Positions 41,095-51,125 of a stretch of 64,000 bases of DNA are shown one piece after another; position 1 is the stretch's first letter; each line of letters opens with the position of its first letter. The position numbers and the translations under genes were made by a program. A model generated the notes under the pieces. The model saw nothing but the letters and a program-made list of their open reading frames with translations. It was not told where the DNA came from and did not search any database. Source of the DNA: Apiospora phragmitis (taxonomy: Eukaryota; Ascomycota; Sordariomycetes; Amphisphaeriales; Apiosporaceae); assembly GCA_038363925.1 (NCBI GenBank), contig JAQQWL010000011.1, positions 1,302,001-1,366,000 on the forward strand, given 5' to 3'.

Positions 41095-43762
41095 TTACTG
41101 TGTCGGAGGGTGGCTCTTCTCCGCTCCTATGTGCCTCTCCGCCTCCGAGTCCTTCTCCGCCTCCGAGTTCTTCTCCGCCTCCGAGTTCTTCTCCGCCCCC
41201 GAGTACGTAGCCTCTATCAGCATGCATATATCGTCCTCCGAGTCTCTGTCGTCGCCAGGCACCGGTATCAGCACCTTGCTTTCCCAGGCATTCCGGATGA
41301 GATGCAAGGCGTCGAGCCGTAGCTGCACGGCGTCATGGCGACCTAGGTTCTCGACGGGACGGCACATCATACGCTGGCGAGCGATAGCAACGACGCAGGG
41401 ACCACAGCTGGTACCATCGCTTCGATCCGGAATGCTCTATCAAGTCTGTTAGTAGGTCGCACTAATCTCCCGGGCGGGCGGACGAACCTGCTCCCTAAAT
41501 CGAAGATGAGGAAACTCGGCCTTGCAAGCTGTCTGCGATATGGTTAGCACCGAGTCGGCAGAACATGTGAATAAACGTACTTGAACATCCTTCGTGTCAT
41601 AGCCTCCCGTGTCGTAGCAGTAGATCTGTTCATCGAATTCGTTGATCTCAAGCAGCGCGAAATGGTTGTTCCGTAGATGAAGCGGGAAGAAGCAGACTAA
41701 GCGAGCATCTGCTGCAGGTCCATTCTCCCACGTCTTGACCATTTTCTTCCACTTCTTGACCTGTTGAGCAGCCCACTGCAAGGGTTGATGTAGCGCTGAG
41801 CCTGTCTTGTCGTCATGAATCGAAACGGTAGACCCGACGCGCATACATAATAGCTTGTCGGCTAGATGCATGCACAGCTGGATTAAGTCTCCACTGAACC
41901 ATATCTCTTCCTTGAGTCTTTCAAGGATGGTGAAGTAGAATCCCCAATCCAAGTCCCTGATCTTGACGTAGAGTCTGTCCATGCCACTCGATCCATTCAT
42001 CGGCCCTGCGACCGACTCTCTGATCGACTGTTGAAGATAGCTCACCTCCTGGGAAACAGACTGTGGCGAGAGCTTCAAGAAGCCCTTTGTCATTAATGCC
42101 TGCTCCATGATAACGATGTTTGTTCGTCCCGTTGATACGAACATGTCGAGCTGTGTCTCGAGTTGCCTAAGTACGAACATCTTTCCGGTGGACTCTTTAA
42201 GGGCAGGTATAAACTGCTCCAGCGAGTTTTCCGTTGCCTTGCCAAACGCCCTGCGTAATGTTAGTGGTAGCTCTCCGCGTGAAAATACCCAGCACCTACC
42301 ATGTGTACCTGAACAAGATACCAAAACCGAGCCCGTCCACAATTCGAGACCACCTTCGACCACGTGTGAGCTTTTTTCTGACGTATGCGCGGCGCTCGGA
42401 AGGGAACCTTTTCGACACGTTCTTCGATGCAGCCTTTTCCAAGTTTTTCGTTTTCTTCCAAGTCGCGAATTTAAGCTCTTCTTCTTTGATTTTCCGAACT
42501 TCAAGCTGCGTTTGGTCTTTGTGCCATCGGAAAAACGCCATCGTTGCCAAGGCAGACAAGATGGAACTCTTATCTCGATCTGTATCGGCGGCTGCGACCA
42601 GCTTCACCCAGTCTGATCCGTCTGAGTATGTGATAGTACCTCGCTCTCCTCGCAAAAAGCGCCACACTTGTTGGATATTATCTTGGGAATTTCCAGGGAC
42701 GCTGAAGCCTTTCACTTGTTCAAAGCTTTCGGTGGCAAAATCAGTTTCCGACTGAGTGACGAGCCTCCAATAGGGGTATCCCTCAACACCGACAGTAGAC
42801 TGTGTTGGTGTAGTTTCCCTGCTTTCGGTGGGCGGATTCTGAGGGCTGCTGCCCACCAGTGTTGTCGCGGTGTACTTCGAGGGGGACACCCTGGGGGTTC
42901 CGGGGGGAGCTGTCGATTCAGGCGAACCCGCTGTAACAGGGATATCGTCGTCGAGAGGTGAAGGCATTGTCAAAAATGGCTCTTGGGCATCGATGTCGAC
43001 CAGATCCAAAAGCGAGTCATAAGGTTCGCTTTCGGGCTCGCATTGTGCTTCTACTCCTGATGATAAGATATCGTCAGGCGCATGTCCAGAATGAAACTCG
43101 TCTTCCTCGAGCGGCAGGCTGTTCTCAATTTCGTGCTCAGCCTCGGTTGCACCATCCTCTTCAATCTCGCCTGGGGATTGGCTGTCTTCGATCTCATCGT
43201 CCGATGTGTCTTTCTCAGACTGAATTTCTTCTGGTGATTGGTAGTCCTCAACCCTGTCCTCAGGCTCAATTGAGAGATGCTTGTCTCCAGTTTCGTCATT
43301 AGGCTCAGAGGCAAACCCATTAAGCTGAACCTCTTCAACTTCTTGACCTTCCTCAAGTCTGTCCGGAGCGTCAATGCTGGACCGGTCATCATGAAAGTCT
43401 TCAACAGGGGCCTGATACTCTGCGGGCACGGATATCTGGCCATCTTTGTCCTGGTCGGTGGCATAAAGCTCTTGGCAACACTGAAGAACCTTTTCGAGTG
43501 AAACTTGCAAGTTCTCCAACTCAGAACTGGGGAAACTCAATAATGTCTGCTTGAGAGTGTCGGTATCCTTCGAGAGGTTGATCAGCTTAGTGATGAGAAC
43601 TGCCGAATCCAATCTCGAAGCGACCAGAGCCGCCACTTCATGATCAGTCTGAATGGGAGTCAAAGGTTCAACTAAGGGTGGCTCGGTTCTGGAATGGTGC
43701 CCGGACTCCGGTGGCTGTCGATCGGCCAGCATAAACTGCAGCTGACAAGATGAACGTCGCAT
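41095..43762 (-). CDS. Ulp1-like (C48) cysteine protease with long acidic N-terminus
   Basis: Four exons, complement(join(41095..41436, 41488..41520, 41581..42250, 42309..43762)), 832 residues; introns of 51, 60 and 58 bp, all with GT..AG and the right phase. The first 330 residues are acidic and disordered (DGQISVPAEY, then many E/D-rich repeats). The protease domain has its triad in order: His681 in RNNHFALLEIN, Asp698 in YCYDTGG and Cys730 in SDGTSCGPCVVAIARQR, reached only after splicing the 33-bp exon. Ulp1-type enzymes cleave SUMO or related ubiquitin-like proteins from targets; divergent fungal copies are common and of unknown target. The C-terminal tail is a run of SEAEKN-type hexapeptides encoded by an 18-bp repeat. 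A TATA-like sequence lies near 43808-43817. Confidence 0.85.
41132..41204. repeat. 18-bp tandem repeat in the protease C-terminus
   Basis: Four units close to CTTCTCCGCCTCCGAGTT. On the coding (minus) strand they encode the hexapeptide SEAEKN/D, in frame with the Ulp1-like gene. Repeat-number changes would not shift the frame. Confidence 0.8.
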
Positions 43763-44944
43763 GATTTTTGTGATGAGGAGGTTGAACGAAGGGTTATTCT
43801 GATCTTAGCATATATTGGAAGTTGGGAAGAAAGGAGTACAGATGCTTCCATTTTCTGGTGCGGGATGGTTGCCTTCATATAGCCAAAGCACCCCCTGTAG
43901 ATAATATGTTATTCTATGACTGACCAGCCTTAGAACACGTCTTTTCGAAATAACGCCCTCGCCCTAGTGAGCTATGTAGATCGACTTCGCTGTTAAGTCG
44001 AATTCTCTTGAACTCCCCTTGACGGAGACTCTCTAAGAAGTCATAGGTACCAATAACCTACACTGATGGCTCCGTGGCAGTGACCATCGGCATGTGGGCT
44101 TCTTTCTAAATGATTCTATGAGAAGCCAACATCAGAGACAATCTATCTCAATCAACACTGCCACAAAATGCATCTCGGATATCCGGAAGGTTTCCTAAAA
44201 TGCCTTCGTAGCTACCGGTTTTCATCCATGATGTGACTAGGTGTACTTTCTCCAATCAGCCCCTCCACGTTGGCTTCCCATGGGGCTGCGGACGCTGAGG
44301 GCCTGCTTGAAACCTCTGTGCCAACTCGTTTATCCAATAGAGTTTCGCCTGCAGATGTATTGATGGTGAATCACCAACGCCATATAGCGCCCCAGGTGAG
44401 TGTGACCACGAGCCAAGCGCTTGATCACATCCAGGGGCATTCTGTCAACCCATGGACAGATGACTTTGCAGGAGGCCATCACCGCTAGATGATTTTCTAG
44501 CCTCTTTCGGTGACAGTATTAGATATGCTTCCTCTGTTGAGGCTTCCCTTGAGGTACCCAAGATGACACGACCTCCATAGACGCCTCGAGCCCCTGTCTC
44601 GATGGTTTCACAGGAAGTCATCGCCACTATGACTGAATCTACCAACATTGTCAGCTTCTTCCAGTGTCTTCTAGATGGTTGAGAGGTCTTTGGTCCAGAA
44701 TCTATGGGGAAAAGGGGACGGCGTCCATCGACACCTCGCATGGCTTCCAGTAACGAGGTAGATAGACGATGCTCTTGGGTATATGGCATTGCCCCAGGTT
44801 TATTGGCATTTCATGTGATAAACCATAATCGCTTCAGGTATTCATTAAGGCTGTCGTCCGCTCCTCTCCCATCGTAATTCTCCGTTACTTTTTGTTCTAT
44901 AAACACCTCATAATCACACGAACTCCATATCAGTCCTTAAATCA
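43763..44944. other. No supported gene
   Basis: Frames at 44270-44488 (plus) and 44445-44789 (minus) lack motifs. The right end has a TATA-like TTCTATAAAC near 44894-44903, upstream of the next small gene. Confidence 0.35.
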
Positions 44945-45202
44945 ATGGCTACACTACGCCTACAATGCCCGTCTTTTCAAAATTATTCGTCAGATACTCA
45001 TAGTCACGTCGAGAATCCAGATAATACGCTCGGATACCTCCCTGGAGACCCTAATCAAGACTCGGTAACGGCAGATCCAGAGCAACGAAACAACGACTTT
45101 CAGCCATGGAACGAGGAACCAAAGGCTTCAGTCGATATAGCCGACAACTTGCCGATAGATGACGAGCAAGACCCTCCTCTCCCTGACTTGCCATTGTATT
45201 AG
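44945..45202 (+). CDS. Small acidic hypothetical protein
   Basis: 85 residues from ATG (MATLRLQCPSFQNYSSDTHS), acidic and Asn/Asp/Pro-rich to the end (DEQDPPLPDLPLY). A TATA-like box lies about 45 bp upstream and the ATG context is good (AAATCAATGG). No signal peptide or motif. It could be a genuine small gene or a first exon. Confidence 0.35.
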   Translation: MATLRLQCPSFQNYSSDTHSHVENPDNTLGYLPGDPNQDSVTADPEQRNNDFQPWNEEPKASVDIADNLPIDDEQDPPLPDLPLY

Positions 45203-45538
45203 TTCTTGATGGTTTTGGGGGTTACATTTGTAGCCCTGTGGGTATTTTCACGGGAAGAGAGCATCTGATGGTGGAATCCGATTATATCAGCATGTTGAAT
45301 GCTTTATATTTCCAACGCAAAGCACGCATTAGCTGCAATAGTGGTAGGATGTCAGGGACTGGTGGCCGCACTTGCTAATTAACGCTGCGTACCAACTATA
45401 CAGGATAGGCTATATTTGTTATGATGGTCGGGTTTTTAAAGTTTAAGAACATCATAGGATGCGGGAATAGTTTCTCTTGGTAATAGTATGCAGTACGGGC
45501 CGATGTAGCTGGTTTACCAATGGTATGAAAGTTTAGCG
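45203..45538. other. Intergenic, no gene seen
   Basis: AT-rich spacer between convergent frames. Confidence 0.35.
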
Positions 45539-46678
45539 TCAACATGGAGATTCATCTGTCAATAGAATCATAATAGGCTGGAACAGATTACGTCTAATGA
45601 TTGAGTATAAAAAAGATAGCCGTTGTTTTTCATCAAGAAGCCTGGCCGTGGAACCTTGATTACGGAATATTTGAGTAGCCCCTATCCCAGTACCCAGGAA
45701 GTCGACATATCTGTCGGTGAAAAACTCGTACAGAAGACCTAGAACTCGCAAGACCATCACACCATAGCACACGAGGGAATTTGGCTTCAATTTTGTTGGA
45801 ACCTAGTTGAGGTCTGAACGAGATCAATGGCCGACAAGGAGAGCTCTAAAGCAGTAGTTCTCGGTACAAAGTGTTGCACCATCTTCAGGCCCACAGTAAG
45901 ACTAGCGGTCATTAGATCGTACGTCGCATAAGTTAGCGACATAATCTATTTTAATTAGTATAACCATCTAATTATACGGTTAAGGATTATATCGTTATTA
46001 TACGTACCAGAAGCTCTTCGTTTATAGTCTGGGCCGAAATACTGAAGACGTTGGCGCCAAAGGCTAGAACACGAAGCATGCTGTGAGCAGCTATATATGA
46101 TTTATTGCGCGGCTGATCCGGGGCTAAGCGTAACCATTCCCAGACCATCCAAAGCCGAAATGAAGCAGTCGATATTTGACGTATTGTACCTCCCCATGGT
46201 GCTAAGAAGCTTTCGAAGATAACTCTAGTTGAGAGGCATAGGCAGGCTTCGAGTGAAATGCAAGCGACAGGTAGAATTGCGAATGATCCTTGCCCGGCAT
46301 TTACTATGCCACATCCAATAGTAGACTTCTGCTAGTTAGTAGCCGGAAAACGGGAGGAATATAAGCAAGACCTACCTCCCAAAGGATACTCTGCAGCGCG
46401 GTTGTGAGCAGTAAGGAACGAAACCAAATCTCATCCCCTCGCCATGATAGGATCAAGAAGGCAGTTGAAGCAGAAAGGCCCATGACAACTTGGAAAATAA
46501 CAGAACCAACAAACATACGCCAATGATTGATGTACCACGGAAACGGTGGCTGGGCCATGGCTATGTTCCGAGGTCGATCTAACTTCCAAACCCGGTAACA
46601 GTTCCAGAATGTGTTCATCGTTTCGATGAAGAATCCTGCTCGTGCGATAACGAGCTGAGAAGCGCTTGGGGGCTCCAT
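45539..46678 (-). pseudogene. Polytopic membrane protein gene, frameshifted
   Basis: Exon 1 begins at ATG 46678 (MEPPSASQLVIARAG) and contains VIFQVVMGLSASTAFLILSW. A 47-bp intron (46329-46375, GTAGGT..GCAG with a CTAAC branch site) joins LQSILWE to KSTIGCGIVNAGQG. Exon 2 (46008-46328) has more hydrophobic segments (SFAILPVACISLEACLCL) and ends FGANVFSISAQTINEELL at a GTACGT donor. Further left, after a long AT-rich intron, VGLKMVQHFVPRTTALELSL and LKPNSLVCYGVMVLRVLGLL are in different frames, separated by a one-base shift near 45785-45790. Family not recognised. The AT-rich intron (about 45905-46007) is unusual for this window. Confidence 0.45.
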
Positions 46679-47326
46679 AAGAAGTTGGTATTAATACTAA
46701 TAAACAGTACTGGTTAAGAAGAAGAAAGAGATAGGCACCAGTATGATTACAGATTCTAGAAAGTAGGGATTTTATATTTGTTCTTAACCAATCAGAATTT
46801 TATCCTTTATCCCTAGGGGATACGGAGCGTTTTCTATTAGGAAAGTTCAAATTAGCATCGGCAGGGCTGGAGTCGTAGGGATATCGCACATCGATGCCCA
46901 GTGCCGCAGGCCAGATTAGGCGGTGGTGTTCCCCTAGGACGTAATGGTTTTCTTCTTCCTCCTTAACCGGGTTAGGCGCCGACGTATCTCGTCGGGATGT
47001 CCAGCGTCCCCAAAAATAGCCCCTTACCGAGGCATACCTCTGTGCCCCAGACAACGTATAGCTGTTATAGAGCTGGTTGGTACCGAAACCACTGGGCCAT
47101 ATCGTCGCAGCTGGGTATACTCAATCGGGAAAAGGGGCAGCCACTCCGTATAGGGAAAACGACATATGTCTTAGAAACGAGGGCTAGCCAAACTTACTGC
47201 CTACTTATCTCAGGGGCCGCGCGCTCCATTATCATAAGGATTGGCCAATATATTTACTTCGATCATTCCGCTGTTAAGCTCTTTTACACTTCTTATTGTG
47301 AAGTCGACTTTACCCACTCCTTCGAA
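46679..47326. other. No supported gene
   Basis: Short frames on both strands, no motifs. Sits between two divergent pseudogenes. Confidence 0.35.
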
Positions 47327-48227
47327 ATGGAAAGCATACTGATAGATCTGTTATACATGATCGGAGACTGCTGCGATGATCCACAAAGCCTCGCAGCCCT
47401 TTGCCGCAGCTCGCGACGTAATTACGAAGCTCTTCACTTGGGTCTCTACCACAAACGCCGAGCAAGCGGAACCTGTCAGCGTTTTCAAAATCAAGATCTG
47501 CACGTTGAAATCGGCAGTCGGATAACATGCTAGCTTGAAAGCATACGGCAGTCTAGATATGATGTATTTCCGTCCTCGCCCTGACGGTTCCTTTACCCCG
47601 ATTCGCCCAAGACTCGAATCTTGTAGTTGGAGGCGGTGACGGAATCTGCATTGCGAGGAGGAAAGGGATTTGTTCACTTTTGCTTAGCAATGGCCTCACA
47701 GTAGACGAGGTGGCGGATGGCCCAAAGAGTGACTCGTCGTATCAAACTTATACACCTCTCTTCGTCGCGCTTCGATATAGAAACGCTTGTGTGGCGGATT
47801 TCCTTCTGGATCTGGGGGCATCTCTGCAAAGGAAGGGTCTTCCTTTTGGTGGTTTTCACGTATCTGTGGCTGTTGGTATACCAGGGATAGCATCACGCCT
47901 AGTACCGAAACGCCATATCGACGTGGATATCGAGGATTCAAACGGAGACACTCCTTTAGTATACTCATTTCATCGCCTTCCTCTACAGAAGAGACGATCG
48001 AACAGCACTTTTCTCTTGGTGCTGACGTCAATAAGATAACCGCTTACTACGGATAGTATCTCAGCCCCCTGAGTCTAGCCTGAATGTGCAGTCGCTGGGG
48101 CCTGGCAGGCCTGCTTCTCAACCATGGGGCTGACGCAAAGGGTGGAAGAGATTTTATGATCGAGGAAAGGGCAGGCCGCGGGCCGTACCGTTCTTTACAG
48201 TATGCTTGTTCCATGAAAAATACCTAG
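47327..48227 (+). pseudogene. F-box-like plus ankyrin-repeat gene, broken
   Basis: Starts MESILIDLLYMIGDCCDDPQ, then SLAALCRSSRRNYEALHLGL, an F-box-like pattern common at the N-terminus of fungal ankyrin proteins. After frame changes, ankyrin repeats are readable: YTPLFVALRYRNACVADFLL, then VDIEDSNGDTPLVYSFHR, FSLGADVNKITAYYG, and beyond a stop, GLAGLLLNHGADAKGG. Stops at about 48050 (TAG) and 48080 (TGA) fall inside repeat consensus positions. Decay is moderate: the repeat order is preserved but the reading frame is lost at least twice. Confidence 0.55.
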
Positions 48228-48675
48228 AATGGAAGAGACAGGCATTCTTATCCCAGCAGACGGCGAGTCCTACATAATAGCCTTACTTCTAGCGAATTAA
48301 TCGATTACAGACTTTAAAGATTTTTATTGACCCTTAGCGGATGCGGTATTGGTTACCAACTGCCTGTTGGGGCTGTGAGGGTATATGGTGTAGTAGATGT
48401 AAAGATACGAAGAGTACCTGGAGCTTTGGGGCGTCCCATTCTTCGTTGCTGGGATGATCATGATGTACCGACGAAAAGGGGGTGACCGCGTTATAATACG
48501 AATCAGTACTTCAGACTGGAATATTACGCTTTTCTCTCCACTAAGGAACACGACTTATACGAGACTATGAGCCGAATGGAGGCACCCGTGCTTCTATTGC
48601 TGGAATGGGACATAAACGTCTCCTGACCGCACCCTCTACGGTTCAGACGCAGGCTGTTGGATTCTCTGCAGGCTG
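48228..48675. other. No gene; short tandem repeat at the right end
   Basis: No supported frame. At 48651-48696 a 19-bp unit, AGGCTGTTGGATTCTCTGC, is repeated about two and a half times. Confidence 0.4.
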
Positions 48676-49640
48676 TTGGATTCTCTGCAGGCTGTCAGGC
48701 AAGAGGGGCAAGGGTTGGAGGGCCTACAAACAGATCCGCCGCCACGCCGACTGACTCTGAGGACCTCTCTCTTCTCAAACGCTCTATTTGACATGGAGAG
48801 CGCCGGACTTCCTCCAGTATGTTGTCATTCGCCGTTCGCGAGGTTTGCTAATAGCAGCAAAGTATGTAGATGCTATGCGCGAACTTTGCACCAGGGCCCA
48901 GAGGGGGCACGTTGGCTTTCCACCCAGATCTTGCGTGAGTTGGCGCGGGTCAACGTGGCGTCTACTAATAGAGCCTCCGATCATGCGCCGCCAACGACCC
49001 TGAAACGAAGAAGAGCCTCAGGTCCATCGTATCTGCCGTCGAAGCGGACGCATACGAGCCAGTCCCCTGCCGATATGCTTGGTATCGAAGACGCACTAGA
49101 CGATCCGTCCACCATTGAGGAATTTCCGCATCCCGAAATACCCATTCTGTCAGCTCAGAAGGCCTCAGTTTCGGAGATCCAGCGAAACCTGTACGGAGGA
49201 ATGCCTGCGTGGCTTGGCAATACAAGTACGACTTGATGGCAGCTGCCCGAATGGGGCGGTCCATCGGCTCATGGAGATGGAGCCTGCCATCCTATTCGTC
49301 ACGCCGAGTCTATGATCATGCTCCGCAAACAAGTAGAACGCTCGTTGGATGACGGGATCGAAAAGCTGGTCTGGGTAGGTGCTCGTGGAGTGCTCTTCAA
49401 AGTGGCTCTAAGTGCGTATAGGTATACCTTCGTCGGCAAGGGCACTGTCCCGGAGTTCAGTGAGGATCTCAAACGCTAAGCAGCCATCTACGAGCGCGGA
49501 TCGAATGTCGTCCTTTGGAAAGCACTATTCGCCCAGAACGCGCTCATGAATGAACACTCTCGTAAGGAGGCCGGGCTGTCGACTTAGGCCGCTCGCGATA
49601 GGGTCGAAACCCTTCGTAAGCCACTTCATGCACGTGGGTC
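48676..49640 (+). pseudogene. Kinase-like gene remnant
   Basis: The first frame (48676-49236) includes HAPPTTLKRRRASGPSYLP and EEFPHPEIPILSAQKASVS. Downstream, across frame changes and stops, VGKGTVPEFSEDLKR, stop, AAIYERGSNVVLW and AARDRVETLRKPLHARGSFL can be read. The second block matches the region of fungal protein-kinase-like proteins that runs from the glycine-rich strand (Y-x-F-V-G-K-G-T) to the helix before the catalytic loop (L-H-x-R-G). The catalytic D-x-x-x-x-N is no longer recognisable. Two stops (TAA about 49477, TAG about 49585) fall where Gln or Glu would be expected. Confidence 0.4.
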
Positions 49641-49731
49641 GTTTCTGAATGAAATCGGTATCATCAGCTTGACTGGCGGGGGCGAATAGGGTTTGCTATG
49701 TAAGTACTTGTAGGTATGCTTCACTTTTTTT

Positions 49732-49789
49732 CTTCGGCGTTAAGCTCCTGGTAGTCTCCTAGGAGACCGCCAGGAGCTTAACGCCGAAG
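49732..49789. repeat. 58-bp near-perfect palindrome
   Basis: Two 20-bp arms (49732-49751 and 49770-49789) are exact reverse complements beginning CTTCGGCGTTAAGCTCC. The 18-base centre contains the 14-bp palindrome GTCTCCTAGGAGAC, leaving just two mismatched pairs over 58 bp. A diverged relative of the centre (CTCCTATGAGACCGG) and of the arm (GCTTCGGCGT) occurs about 100 bp to the right. Confidence 0.9.
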
Positions 49790-50715
49790 CTACCTTTTGT
49801 ATGCCCAGTTGGGCCAAGCCCTGTGAGGCAAGGATTCCATGATCTCTCCTATGAGACCGGTGATGATACTGGTGCTTCGCTTCGGCGTATATGAGGTTTT
49901 GGTTTCCCTGGGAAATCGCTAAGATAGATCTTATAGCAATATTAACCCTCCTCGCTGCTCTCCTACAAATGATTTCAGGGACATACTCCAGCTGAACATC
50001 TTAGGTGAATCTTAATAACTCGTGATTTTATTTCGCCGGTCTTGCATTGCTTTCTACACTTTCCTAGCTCGTGCCTGTCATGCTTTCACGATCGCTTCCT
50101 CAGCCACTTTTAGAGGTGCAAGACATGCCTTGGCATAATACGGCTAACAGCCTCACCCTTACTTCATATCCTATGAGTTGGGGTTTTTGCATTACTTATT
50201 CGCTAAATCCCCAGAAGGGCTTAGGATGTGAGATGCGTCCGCGAGACGCATTATACCGCAAAGCCGGTTTATTACGTTAGAGTCCGTTGTGCATTATTTT
50301 ATGAAACGATTATTTGGGGCGCTAACTCAGGCCAAGCTCAGGCTAGAGCCCGGCTGGAATCACGTTAAAAGCGGCGTTGCTCAGGTTCAGTTTTGGTAAC
50401 CCCACCAAGATGTTAAACCTCTATTGGGGGTAAGGAAGGATACAACTAACGGCCACGTGTTTTGGGCACCAAAACTTATTAAAAGCTCGGCAGAAAACGG
50501 CACTACAAGCCTAACCTAGCCGTATATATTACTAGCTTTCCCCATGGCTATGCGCCTAATTTTCTTCTAAAAAGATAGAAAATGGAATCCACGACTGACC
50601 AATACATTACATTCTATTTGGTCTCTTTGCGAATACAGTTCAACAAACTTACTAGCCATCATCGCCTGCCTCCTCTATAACATAGGTCAGTGCCTTGATA
50701 AGCCTTGTTTCTTCC
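49790..50715. other. No supported gene; eroded sequence
   Basis: Frames are short. TA-rich stretches with frequent stops in all frames suggest mutated repeat DNA. Confidence 0.35.
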
Positions 50716-50723
50716 GATATATA
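50716..50723 (+). promoter_or_regulatory. TATA box of the Cys-rich small gene
   Basis: GATATATA about 45 bp upstream of the ATG at 50767, followed by an A/C-rich leader ending CACAAGCAAG, typical for fungal transcripts. Confidence 0.5.
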
Positions 50724-50766
50724 CTCAACTTTTAAACAGCATCCCAAGCCTACAAGCACAAGCAAG

Positions 50767-50844
50767 ATGTGTCAGGGTTGCCAAGTGTGTGGCGGAACTC
50801 CAGGCACTACCAGATGTGGCGGTTGCGGGTGCGTTAGCAAATAG
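50767..50844 (+). CDS. Metallothionein-like 25-residue Cys-rich peptide
   Basis: A complete tiny frame: MCQGCQVCGG at the start and CGGCGCVSK at the end, 25 residues with six Cys. The Cys are arranged as C-x2-C-x2-C, an eight-residue spacer, then C-x2-C-x-C, and there are no aromatic residues. This matches the size and composition of short fungal copper metallothioneins (the Neurospora type is of similar length with seven Cys), which chelate Cu(I) through thiolates. A TATA box and a typical leader precede the ATG. The frame is well below usual gene-caller limits. The alternative is a chance Cys-rich frame, made less likely by the promoter and the regular spacing. Confidence 0.6.
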   Translation: MCQGCQVCGGTPGTTRCGGCGCVSK

Positions 50845-50943
50845 ACCCATGGTACTCTTCGAAAGGCGCACCTATTCCTTGTGAGAAACCAACCAGGCTT
50901 GAGTGGAAGCCTTCACATCCTAACTGATTGGCAGGCTCTAGAG

Positions 50944-51125
50944 TACACAGGAAGGTGCACATGGAGGGTACACAGGGAGGGTACACATGGAGGGTACACA
51001 GGGAGGGTACACAGGGAGGGTACACAGGGAGGGTACACAGGGAGGGTACACAGGGAGGGTACACAGGGAGGGTACACAGGGAGGGTACACAGGGAGGGCA
51101 CACAGGGAGGGTACACAGAGGGTAC
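50944..51125. repeat. 13-bp minisatellite, about 14 units
   Basis: Units of TACACAGGGAGGG, with early variants (GGAAGG, TGCACATGG) and one late GGCACACAGG. Frames on both strands stay open across it because 13-bp units cycle the frames; these are not genes. Confidence 0.95.

Noticed and set aside
40997..41227. Glycine/Glu-rich minus-strand frame (GGGEELGGGEEL)
   Set aside because: An alternative frame of the 18-bp repeat inside the Ulp1-like gene; the SEAEKN frame continues the protease after splicing.
45785..46007. Separate small membrane protein at 45539-45790
   Set aside because: It starts at TTG, and its frame reads as the downstream part of the larger membrane-protein gene; treated as one broken gene.
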